Below, piece after piece: positions 1 to 4,655 of a stretch of DNA of 7,222 nt. Location of the stretch: positions 1-7,222 of the forward strand of contig CAMOYW010000042.1 of NCBI GenBank assembly GCA_946630405.1. Reading direction: 5' to 3'. The position numbers were made by a program, and so were the translations under genes. The DNA comes from an uncultured Clostridia bacterium. GTDB lineage: Bacteria; Bacillota; Clostridia; Lachnospirales; CAG-274. Below the pieces are notes generated by a model. It made no database searches, was not told where the DNA came from, and saw nothing but the letters and a program-made list of their open reading frames with translations. Position 1 is the stretch's first letter. Each line of letters opens with the position of its first letter.

Positions 1-903
1 GCGACCCTTTTTCATTAATATCGGTATGGTGAACACATCTCTTGCACCTTCTTCAAACAGTTTTTCGCAGGCAAATGCAATATCTTCGCCCGTCATGTCG
101 TCTATGTTGCAACCGAGTTCGTATATGACATCCTGCGGGTTTCCCGTTTCTCCTTTGAAAATACGCAGCATATTGGCACGTTTAAAATCTTTTGTGCCAA
201 GCCCGATGCCTATATTTTCTGTCATCATTACGGGCATTTGTGAAAATTCCGTTGTAAAGTGTTTCAAAAGTGCGGCACCCGTGGGGGTACACATTTCTCC
301 CTCGTCCGAATCGCTGTATGAGGGTATCTTTTTTAAAAGTTCCGCCGTTGCGGGTGCGGGTACGGGAAGTATACCGTGAGCGCAGTGTACAAAGCCGCCT
401 CCCGTATTTATGGGAGATGTGATAACTTTGTCGGGGCTTATTTTGTCAAAAAGCATACAAACTCCCACCACATCGGCAATGGCATCAAGTGAGCCGACCT
501 CGTGGAAGTGTATGTGTACGGGCTCTTTGCCGTGAACTTTTCCTTCCGCTTCGGCGATCAGGCGGTACACACTTTGAGCGTTGTGCTTAACTTTGTCGTT
601 AAGCGGCAGAGCATTAATAATTTCGTAAATGTCCGAAAGGTGGCTGTGCTCGTGATGATGTGCGTGGTCGTTATCGTGCCCGTGATGATGAGTGTGTTCT
701 TCCTTGCCGTGTACGAGCACCTTCATGTGTGTGCCGCAGATACCGCATTTTTCGGCGGGTTCGGCACTTAATGAGATGTGAGGGAGCTCCAAAGCGTTGA
801 ACTCATCAATAAAGCCGGATTTATCTTCGCATAGTTCATACAGAGCACCCATCAGCATGTCCCCCGATGCTCCCGATTTACATTCTATATATAATACCTT
901 CAT
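1..903 (-). CDS. larC: LarC, nickel-pincer cofactor biosynthesis nickel insertase (partial, C-terminus beyond window)
   Basis: LarC (formerly DUF111) is the CTP-dependent nickel insertase that completes the nickel-pincer nucleotide cofactor of lactate racemase (LarA) and related enzymes. The ATG at 901-903 is preceded by AAGGAG with good spacing. The frame stays open for 301 codons to the window edge; full-length relatives are roughly 400 residues, so about a quarter is missing. Family motifs seen: SGASGDMLMGAL (10-21), HFHEVGSLDAIADVVG (132-147), SPINTGGGFVHCAHGILPVPAPATAELL (from 163), GEMCTPTGAALL (202-213) and ELGCNIDDMTGE (from 262). A CxxC (C53, C56) and a His-rich stretch (about 65-88, with two HHH runs) could hold metal; this is inference. 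Visible reading is continuous through LMKKGR, so no frameshift is needed in this part, unlike the split larC1/larC2 of Lactobacillus plantarum. Other lar genes, if present, would lie left of the window. Confidence 0.95.
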   Translation of the reverse strand, partial: MKVLYIECKSGASGDMLMGALYELCEDKSGFIDEFNALELPHISLSAEPAEKCGICGTHMKVLVHGKEEHTHHHGHDNDHAHHHEHSHLSDIYEIINALPLNDKVKHNAQSVYRLIAEAEGKVHGKEPVHIHFHEVGSLDAIADVVGVCMLFDKISPDKVITSPINTGGGFVHCAHGILPVPAPATAELLKKIPSYSDSDEGEMCTPTGAALLKHFTTEFSQMPVMMTENIGIGLGTKDFKRANMLRIFKGETGNPQDVIYELGCNIDDMTGEDIAFACEKLFEEGARDVFTIPILMKKGR

Positions 904-941
904 ATTATCTCCTTAAGATAAATGTTACCGTTTTTATTGTA

Positions 942-970
942 ATTATAGCATAAATTCGGGTAAATGACAA
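942..970 (-). promoter_or_regulatory. larC promoter
   Basis: Read on the minus strand, TTGTCA (965-970) is followed after exactly 17 bases by TATAAT (942-947), with TG one base upstream of the -10 box (extended -10). Transcription would start near 935, giving a leader of about 32 nt with no room for a riboswitch. The AAGGAG ribosome binding site lies just before the ATG. Confidence 0.75.
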
Positions 971-1021
971 TATGAACATATTTGAAATATTGCTATAAAT
1001 TTAACGATTTTGATATGATAC

Positions 1022-1050
1022 TTGATTTTTTGTTTTTCGTGCTGTATAAT
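1022..1050 (+). promoter_or_regulatory. Promoter of the ECF S-component gene
   Basis: TTGATT (1022-1027) and a perfect TATAAT (1045-1050) are separated by 17 bases, a good housekeeping sigma-factor promoter. It points away from the larC promoter, and the two -35 boxes are about 50 bases apart. The predicted start is near 1057, giving a leader of about 59 nt. Confidence 0.75.
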
Positions 1051-1058
1051 CTCATCTG

Positions 1059-1074
1059 TCGGGCAAAAGCCCGA
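1059..1074 (+). promoter_or_regulatory. Small hairpin at the 5' end of the S-component leader
   Basis: TCGGGC-AAAA-GCCCGA forms a perfect 6-bp GC-rich stem with an AAAA loop within a few bases of the predicted transcription start. No T-run follows, so it is not a terminator. It could be a 5'-stabilising hairpin or part of a small ligand-binding RNA. I could not match it to preQ1 or another small riboswitch class by eye, and no obvious anti-Shine-Dalgarno sequence is present. A TTCAT-T-ATGAA dyad (1085-1095) lies between it and the AGGAGGT site (1104-1110). Confidence 0.45.
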
Positions 1075-1115
1075 ATGCGTTGTATTCATTATGAAACGAT
1101 AGCAGGAGGTAAAAA

Positions 1116-1754
1116 ATGAATAATCAATCTACACGCACAAGGTCACTGGTGGAAATGGCACTTTTCACGGCAATAATCATCATCCTTTCGATGACGCCGC
1201 TTGGCTATATTCCGCTTCCCACGGGAGTAAATGCAACTACCATTCACATTCCCGTTATTATCGCAGGCGCAATGCTCGGTTGGAAAAAGGGAGCCTTTAC
1301 GGGCTTTGTTTTCGGTATGACCAGCTTTTTAAGGTCAAGCTTTATCGCACCTTCGGTCACCAGCTTTTTGTTTTCCCCTTTTTATCCGGGCGGTAATTTT
1401 TTCAGCCTTGTGATCTGCTTTATACCGAGAATACTTATCGGTGTAGGCGCTTTTGCTGTGTTTAAACTTGTGTACTCTCTTTTAAAGACGGGTGGCGCAA
1501 AAAAGGCTACGGCAATAGCCGGCGCTGTGGCGGGCTTTTGCGGGTCGCTTATAAATACTGTGCTTGTAATGGGCGGTGCTTATGTTTTCTTTGCCGAAAA
1601 GTATGCGGCAGCTCTTAAAATAGACAAGTCCGCAGTTCTCGGAGCCATACTTGCCGTAGTAGGCGGTAACGGCGTACCCGAAGCGATAGTGGCGGCTGTA
1701 CTTTCATCCGCAATATGCACTGCTTTATCGGTGGTACTTAAAAACAGAAACTAA
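1116..1754 (+). CDS. ECF transporter S component (PanT-like, substrate unproven)
   Basis: This is a 212-residue, very hydrophobic membrane protein with about six membrane segments (roughly 12-27, 43-54, 58-72, 95-120, 131-158 and 187-208). It fits the substrate-binding S subunit of energy-coupling-factor vitamin transporters (PF12822-type). The first helix has an AxxxA motif (A15, A19), the known docking motif of S components onto EcfT. The segment from PLGYIPLPTGVNATTIHIPVI onward, with GWKKGAFTGFVFG and CFIPRILIGV, resembles the pantothenate-type PanT group; that substrate is a family-resemblance guess. No EcfA or EcfT gene is adjacent, so it probably uses a shared energising module encoded elsewhere (group II arrangement). 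AGGAGGT (1104-1110) sits 5 bases before the ATG. It is monocistronic: own promoter upstream, terminator 6 bases after the stop. Confidence 0.85.
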   Translation: MNNQSTRTRSLVEMALFTAIIIILSMTPLGYIPLPTGVNATTIHIPVIIAGAMLGWKKGAFTGFVFGMTSFLRSSFIAPSVTSFLFSPFYPGGNFFSLVICFIPRILIGVGAFAVFKLVYSLLKTGGAKKATAIAGAVAGFCGSLINTVLVMGGAYVFFAEKYAAALKIDKSAVLGAILAVVGGNGVPEAIVAAVLSSAICTALSVVLKNRN

Positions 1755-1760
1755 TATATG

Positions 1761-1790
1761 AAAAGCTTCTCCGGGCGGAGGAGCTTTTTT
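1761..1790 (+). terminator. Intrinsic terminator after the S-component gene
   Basis: AAGCTTCTCC (1763-1772) pairs with GGAGGAGCTT (1777-1786) around a GGGC loop, giving 10 pairs with one T-G wobble, extended by A-T pairs. A run of six T ends at 1790. This is a textbook Rho-independent terminator starting 6 bases past the TAA. Confidence 0.9.
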
Positions 1791-1804
1791 GTGCTGATTT
1801 TCAA

Positions 1805-1833
1805 TTGACAATAACTTTATTATAAGTTATTAT
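1805..1833 (+). promoter_or_regulatory. Promoter of the ArsC-like/serpin operon
   Basis: A perfect TTGACA (1805-1810) and TATTAT (1828-1833) are separated by 17 bases. This is the best -35 box in the window. The predicted start is near 1840, leaving only about 20 nt of leader before the ATG at 1861, with AAAGGGGG (1847-1854) as ribosome binding site. Confidence 0.8.
1810..1831 (+). promoter_or_regulatory. Inverted-repeat operator candidate inside the promoter
   Basis: AATAACTT (1810-1817) and AAGTTATT (1824-1831) form a perfect 8-bp inverted repeat around the 6-base centre TATTAT. It fills the spacer, touches the last base of the -35 box and enters the -10 box, so a bound dimer would block RNA polymerase. 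This placement suggests a repressor site. The AT-rich composition recalls Fur/PerR-type boxes, but the sequence does not match the Per box closely, so the regulator is unknown. Confidence 0.5.
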
Positions 1834-1860
1834 ATATAAAAACCATAAAGGGGGAATTGT

Positions 1861-2211
1861 ATGTTGTTTTTAGAATATCCTAAGTGCAGTACCTGTAAAA
1901 AGGCTAAGAAGTGGCTTGAGGATAACGGGCTAAAGTTTGAGGACAGGCACATAGTCGAGCAAAACCCGACTGCAGGGGAGCTTAAAAAGTGGCTTGATAT
2001 GAGCGGAGCGCCCGTTAAGAAATTTGTAAATACGAGCGGGATGAAATACCGTGAGCTGAATTTAAAAGACAAACTTAAGGAAATGAACGAAGATGAGGTT
2101 ATAAACCTGATAGCAACGGACGGGATGCTTGTAAAAAGACCGATCGTTGTTACGGATGATGCTGTTCTTACGGGATTTAAAGAGGCGGAATGGGAGGAAA
2201 AACTGCTATGA
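1861..2211 (+). CDS. ArsC/Spx-family thioredoxin-fold protein (YffB-like), probable thiol oxidoreductase
   Basis: The 116-residue protein has the ArsC-family pattern: a short first strand leading to a C9-S-T-C12 active site (YPKCSTCKKAKKWL), then FVNTSGMKYRELNLKDKL (55-72), then the conserved K92-R93-P94 with a following beta strand. Length and the lack of the C-terminal extension of Bacillus Spx (about 131 residues) favour the stand-alone ArsC-related/YffB-like group over a true Spx regulator. The CxxC suggests a reversible disulfide. Arsenate as substrate is not supported: no arsenic-resistance gene is nearby. It would act in the cytoplasm. It is the first gene of a two-gene operon and its TGA overlaps the serpin start codon (ATGA, 2208-2211), implying translational coupling. 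The dyad in its promoter suggests repression. Confidence 0.85.
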   Translation: MLFLEYPKCSTCKKAKKWLEDNGLKFEDRHIVEQNPTAGELKKWLDMSGAPVKKFVNTSGMKYRELNLKDKLKEMNEDEVINLIATDGMLVKRPIVVTDDAVLTGFKEAEWEEKLL

Positions 2212-3764
2212 AAAAACTGCTTTTGCCGCTTTTTATGTTGTTTGTATCCTGTTCGTGTGTATTTGCGGCGGATATAAATGTAAATATAAATGAAAATGCG
2301 GTCGAGTTTGGTGAGGATAAACCCATTATACGGGACGGACGCACGCTCGTTCCTTTAAGAAGTGTATTTGATGAGCTTGGCTATGCTGTAAGCTGGGAAG
2401 AGGAGAGTAAGACGGCGGTCGTTGAGTCGCAGTCGGTCACGGTGAGGTTAAAGCCCGGAACGACAGAAATGCAGGTAAACGATAAAGAGATAGCTCTTGA
2501 TACACCGCCTATAATACACAACGACAGAACGTATATCAATTTGCGTGCCGTTGCGGAAGCTACGGGACTTAAAGTTGAATGGGAGGAGGAGAGTAAAACG
2601 GCTACCATATTGACAAATATTTCAAATGACAGCCCCGTCATAGTGAATGAGGATCCTGCGGTAAGCATAAGTGATGCTCAAATCAAGCTTTTAAACAAAT
2701 GTATAGAAGAAAATAAGGGTGAAAACGTACTTATATCCCCCGATTCCATCGTGTCGGCATTCGGGATGCTTGAAAACGGTGCGGCAGGCGGCACTCTTTC
2801 GGAAATGGAAAAGGTAATAAACGGCGGAGCATCGGTAGACACGGTAAACGAATATATATCTTCTCTTAACGAAAGAATGCATTCTTCCAAAGATGTGTCC
2901 TTTGATTTTGCAAATTCCGTGTGGATAAACGACAGTGCCAATGTTAAGCTTACGGACGATTTTTCAAGTAAAGCCGATAAATACTACTCGGCGGAGCATT
3001 ATTCCGAAAGCTTTTCCGCAGAGACGGTCACCAAAATAAACAAGTGGGTAAACGATAAGACCCACGAAATGATAAACAAGATAATCAACACGCTTTCCGA
3101 GGATGCGAGGGCTGTGCTTATAAATGCACTTGCCTTTGAAGCGGAATGGGCACAGGAATATACCGATAACAATATAATAGAAAAAAGCCGATTTACAAAC
3201 GCCGACGGTACGGAAAGCGAGTGTACTTTGCTTTTCAGCGAAGAGAACGGCTATTTTGAACTTGACGGAGCAAAGGGCTTTAAAAGACCTTACAAGGGCG
3301 GAGATTTTTCTTTTGTGGGCATTCTTCCTCCAAAAGATACTTCCGCAGATGAATTTGCCTCTCGACTTACGGGCAAAAAGTTTATAAATGCTCTTTCCGA
3401 GCTTAATTACGATGCGGAGGTATATTGCTATATACCCGAATTTAAGTACGACTATTCCGCAGAACTTTCGGAAATGCTTAAAAGTCTCGGTATGCCGTCG
3501 GCATTTTCGGGGGCAGACTTTTCAAACATGGTAACTCCCGACTCGGAGTCTTTGGAAATATCCGCAGTAATACACAAAACGCATATAGAGGTTGACAGAA
3601 AGGGCACAAAGGCAGCTGCCGTAACGGGTATCGTACTTGAAACGACTGCCGTTGCAGACTTCGTACCTCCGGTAACGATAAGGCTTGACAGACCGTTTGT
3701 ATATGCTATTGTTGACAACAAAACCAATTTCCCCGTATTTATCGGCACGGTGAACAATTTGTAA
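2208..3764 (+). CDS. Secreted serpin with N-terminal copper-amine-oxidase-N-like domain
   Basis: This 518-residue exported protein is a probable serine or cysteine protease inhibitor acting outside the cell. I chose the ATG at 2208 because it gives a clean signal peptide (MKK, a hydrophobic core, cleavage near VFA-AD at about 20) and follows GGGAGG by 10 bases; the ATG at 2190 would precede that site. Residues about 22-137 hold two similar halves, each with D-x-R-T then LR (R45/R51, R107/R113) and WEEESKTA, as in copper-amine-oxidase N-terminal (PF07833-like) modules of Firmicute surface proteins. The serpin domain runs from about 153 to 518: NVLISPDSIVSAFGML (173-188), NKWVNDKTHEMINKII, LINALAFEAEW, YIPEFKYDYSAEL, HKTHIEVDRKGTKAAAVT and LDRPFVYAIVDN. 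The hinge (G466-T467-K-A-A-A-V-T473) is of the inhibitory kind. Counting from P15 = G466 gives P1 = T480 and P1' = A481, small residues suited to elastase-like proteases (inference). Confidence 0.93.
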   Translation: MKKLLLPLFMLFVSCSCVFAADINVNINENAVEFGEDKPIIRDGRTLVPLRSVFDELGYAVSWEEESKTAVVESQSVTVRLKPGTTEMQVNDKEIALDTPPIIHNDRTYINLRAVAEATGLKVEWEEESKTATILTNISNDSPVIVNEDPAVSISDAQIKLLNKCIEENKGENVLISPDSIVSAFGMLENGAAGGTLSEMEKVINGGASVDTVNEYISSLNERMHSSKDVSFDFANSVWINDSANVKLTDDFSSKADKYYSAEHYSESFSAETVTKINKWVNDKTHEMINKIINTLSEDARAVLINALAFEAEWAQEYTDNNIIEKSRFTNADGTESECTLLFSEENGYFELDGAKGFKRPYKGGDFSFVGILPPKDTSADEFASRLTGKKFINALSELNYDAEVYCYIPEFKYDYSAELSEMLKSLGMPSAFSGADFSNMVTPDSESLEISAVIHKTHIEVDRKGTKAAAVTGIVLETTAVADFVPPVTIRLDRPFVYAIVDNKTNFPVFIGTVNNL

Positions 3765-3776
3765 ATATATTAAACC

Positions 3777-3806
3777 GGGGTGTAAAAAACTCGTTTTTTA
3801 CACCCC
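3777..3806 (+). repeat. Perfect 13-bp hairpin after the serpin gene
   Basis: The left arm (3777-3789, starting GGGGTGT then six A) pairs perfectly with the right arm (3794-3806, six T then ACACCCC) around a CTCG loop. It starts 12 bases after the serpin stop and probably ends or protects that transcript. It is unusual for an intrinsic terminator: GC pairs lie at the base, the A/T run is inside the stem next to the loop, and only two T follow it. It may instead be an RNA-stabilising or processing hairpin. Confidence 0.7.
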
Positions 3807-3894
3807 TTGAAAGAATATATAGTTTTCTTTCAAATATTGCAGGTTTGTCTGCTCCTCGGCGAAAATGCGATTTCCGCCTGCAGATCAAAGTCTG
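3807..3894. other. Hairpin-rich intergenic block, possible structured RNA or dispersed repeat
   Basis: No convincing gene lies here. Consecutive foldable segments are visible: TTGAAAG (3807-3813) with CTTTCAA (3827-3833); TGCAGG (3838-3843) with CCTGCA (3877-3882); inside that, GGCGAAAAT (3858-3866) with ATTTCCGCC (3870-3878), 8 of 9 pairs around a GCG loop and sharing two bases with the outer arm; and CAGA (3881-3884) with TCTG (3891-3894). The block is more GC-rich than its AT-rich flanks. I did not find a convincing promoter of its own, and strand is undecided. Confidence 0.4.
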
Positions 3895-3933
3895 AAACGC
3901 TGATATTGCTATGTCATAAATTATTTACAGTTT

Positions 3934-3970
3934 GGGAATATGTTTTTTATATTCCCGTTTATTTTGTCTT
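3934..3970 (+). terminator. Terminator-like hairpin
   Basis: GGGAATAT (3934-3941) pairs perfectly with ATATTCCC (3949-3956) around a 7-base GTTTTTT loop and is followed by the T-rich GTTTATTTTGTCTT. It is asymmetric (T-rich only on the plus side), so it would end a plus-strand transcript: read-through from the serpin operon or an RNA from the preceding block. It lies about 95 bases before the rpsM promoter -35 box and would insulate it. Confidence 0.55.
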
Positions 3971-3993
3971 ATAGTTAATATTATCCAAAAAAC

Positions 3994-4015
3994 GCTTGGA
4001 AAATGCTTGAAAATT
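3994..4015. repeat. Imperfect 11-bp tandem repeat upstream of the rpsM promoter
   Basis: GCTTGGAAAAT (3994-4004) is followed directly by GCTTGAAAATT (4005-4015). The units lie about one helical turn apart, some 40-60 bases upstream of the -35 box, on the edge of an AT-rich tract. They could be activator or alpha-subunit contact sites, or chance. Confidence 0.35.
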
Positions 4016-4020
4016 CTGTT

Positions 4021-4081
4021 ATTTTTTTTATTTCTTCAATATCAAAAAAATCTTGCTTTATATCCCCCGTTGTGATATACT
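4021..4081 (+). promoter_or_regulatory. rpsM operon promoter with UP-like AT tract
   Basis: TTGCTT (4053-4058), a 17-base spacer and TATACT (4076-4081) with TGA directly before it (extended -10) make a strong promoter. The 30 bases upstream (4021-4050) are almost pure A/T with a run of eight T and one of seven A, as expected of an UP element bound by the RNA polymerase alpha C-terminal domain. Transcription would start near 4088 and drive rpsM, rpsK, rpsD, rpoA and rplQ. Confidence 0.75.
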
Positions 4082-4087
4082 TTATAT

Positions 4088-4258
4088 TCGGTTGAGTGTT
4101 CAAAGGAGCACAATATGGCCTTGCGGAGTCAATGTCTCCTAAGGGCAGAAGGTTAGGGAGTGCGGCTGCTCCGATATTATCCTTTGTTCCTCGACCGCAG
4201 GAACTGCCGGGTTCGTCATTTTCCGGCAAATATTTATTTTAATGAAAGAGGTGCAGCA
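4088..4258 (+). promoter_or_regulatory. Folded 5' leader of the alpha ribosomal operon
   Basis: The leader is about 170 nt, far longer than translation needs. Visible pairings are GGAGCA (4105-4110) with TGCTCC (4167-4172); GGAG (4125-4128) with CTCC (4136-4139); CTCCTAA (4136-4142) with TTAGGGAG (4153-4160, one bulge), which excludes the previous one; GTTCC (4186-4190) with GGAAC (4200-4204); and TGCCGG (4205-4210) with CCGGCA (4223-4228). The rpsM ribosome binding site GAAAGAGGTG (4243-4252) follows. In other bacteria S4, here made by the operon's third gene, represses alpha-operon or rpsD leaders, so feedback by S4 is a reasonable but unproven idea. Confidence 0.5.
4115..4156 (+). CDS. Possible 13-codon leader peptide before rpsM
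   Basis: An ATG at 4115 follows AAAGGAG (4102-4108) by 6 bases, as good a ribosome binding site as any in this operon, and opens a short frame, MALRSQCLLRAEG, ending in TAG at 4154-4156. The leader stem GGAGCA/TGCTCC would hide this site. The start codon is about 27 nt from the predicted transcript start. The peptide has three Leu and two Arg but no strong codon run that would point to attenuation by one amino acid. Translation is plausible, function unknown; it could be chance in a structured RNA. Confidence 0.35.
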   Translation: MALRSQCLLRAEG

Positions 4259-4630
4259 ATGGCTCGTATTTCAGGTGTAGATTTACCCAGAGAAAAGCGT
4301 ATTGAGATCGGTCTTACCTATGTATTCGGTATAGGCCGTGCAAAGAGCAACGAGATCCTTAAGGTAGCGGGCATCAACCCCGATACAAGAGTAAGAGATC
4401 TCACCGACGATGAGGTTGCTAAAATAAGAGATGCAATCGAAAGCACAAACACAATGGTAGAAGGTGATCTCAGAAGAGAGGTCGCTATGAATATCAAGCG
4501 TCTTGTAGAGATCGGATGCTACAGAGGTATTCGCCACAGAAAGGGTCTTCCCGTAAGAGGACAGAAGACCAAGACAAACGCAAGAACACGTAAGGGTCCG
4601 AGAAGAACTGTTGCGAATAAGAAGAAGTAA
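4259..4630 (+). CDS. rpsM: 30S ribosomal protein S13
   Basis: S13 sits in the head of the 30S subunit and contacts the P-site tRNA and, through bridge B1, the 50S subunit. The 123-residue sequence matches the family end to end: MARISGVDLPREKR at the start, GIGRAKSNEIL (24-34) of the helix-turn domain, YRGIRHRKGLPVRGQ (88-102) and the basic tail TNARTRKGPRRT. The ATG at 4259 is the family start and follows GAAAGAGGTG; the frame stays open upstream to a GTG at 4160, but that stretch has no S13 similarity. It is the first gene of the operon. The normal upstream partners infA and rpmJ are missing, and a promoter plus leader take their place. rpsK follows after 25 bases. Confidence 0.98.
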   Translation: MARISGVDLPREKRIEIGLTYVFGIGRAKSNEILKVAGINPDTRVRDLTDDEVAKIRDAIESTNTMVEGDLRREVAMNIKRLVEIGCYRGIRHRKGLPVRGQKTKTNARTRKGPRRTVANKKK

Positions 4631-4655
4631 TTCGGTTTCATAGGAGGTTAGTATA

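Noticed and set aside
26..771. Plus-strand open frames at 26-379 and 502-771
   Set aside because: They lie antisense to larC, whose minus-strand frame is fully open and full of family motifs.
1818..1838. PerR box upstream of the ArsC-like gene
   Set aside because: TTATAA and ATTATA elements are present, but the 7-1-7 Per-box pattern is matched poorly. The perfect dyad has a different spacing.
2190..2207. ATG 2190 as serpin start
   Set aside because: It lies upstream of the GGGAGG site and would add MGGKTA before a normal signal peptide.
1861..2211. Arsenate reductase of an arsenic-resistance operon
   Set aside because: It has the ArsC fold, but no ars genes are nearby and the CxxC site fits YffB/Spx-like relatives better.
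2244..2261. Lipoprotein signal in the serpin (cysteines at 15 and 17)
   Set aside because: The residues before C15 (F-V-S) and C17 (C-S preceded by S) do not form a standard lipobox, while VFA-AD fits signal peptidase I.
3981..4229. 82-codon minus-strand open frame across the rpsM promoter and leader
   Set aside because: It starts with TTG (or ATG 10 bases in) without a ribosome binding site, shows no recognisable family, and runs antisense through a clear promoter and leader.
4132..4242. 36-codon plus-strand frame in the rpsM leader (MSPKGRRLGSAAAP...)
   Set aside because: GGAG lies only 3 bases from its ATG, there is no known family, and the 13-codon frame at 4115 has a much better ribosome binding site. 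It probably reads the structured leader by chance.
4160..4258. N-terminal extension of S13 from GTG 4160
   Set aside because: The 33 extra residues have no counterpart in S13. The family start MARISGVDLP with its own ribosome binding site is at 4259.
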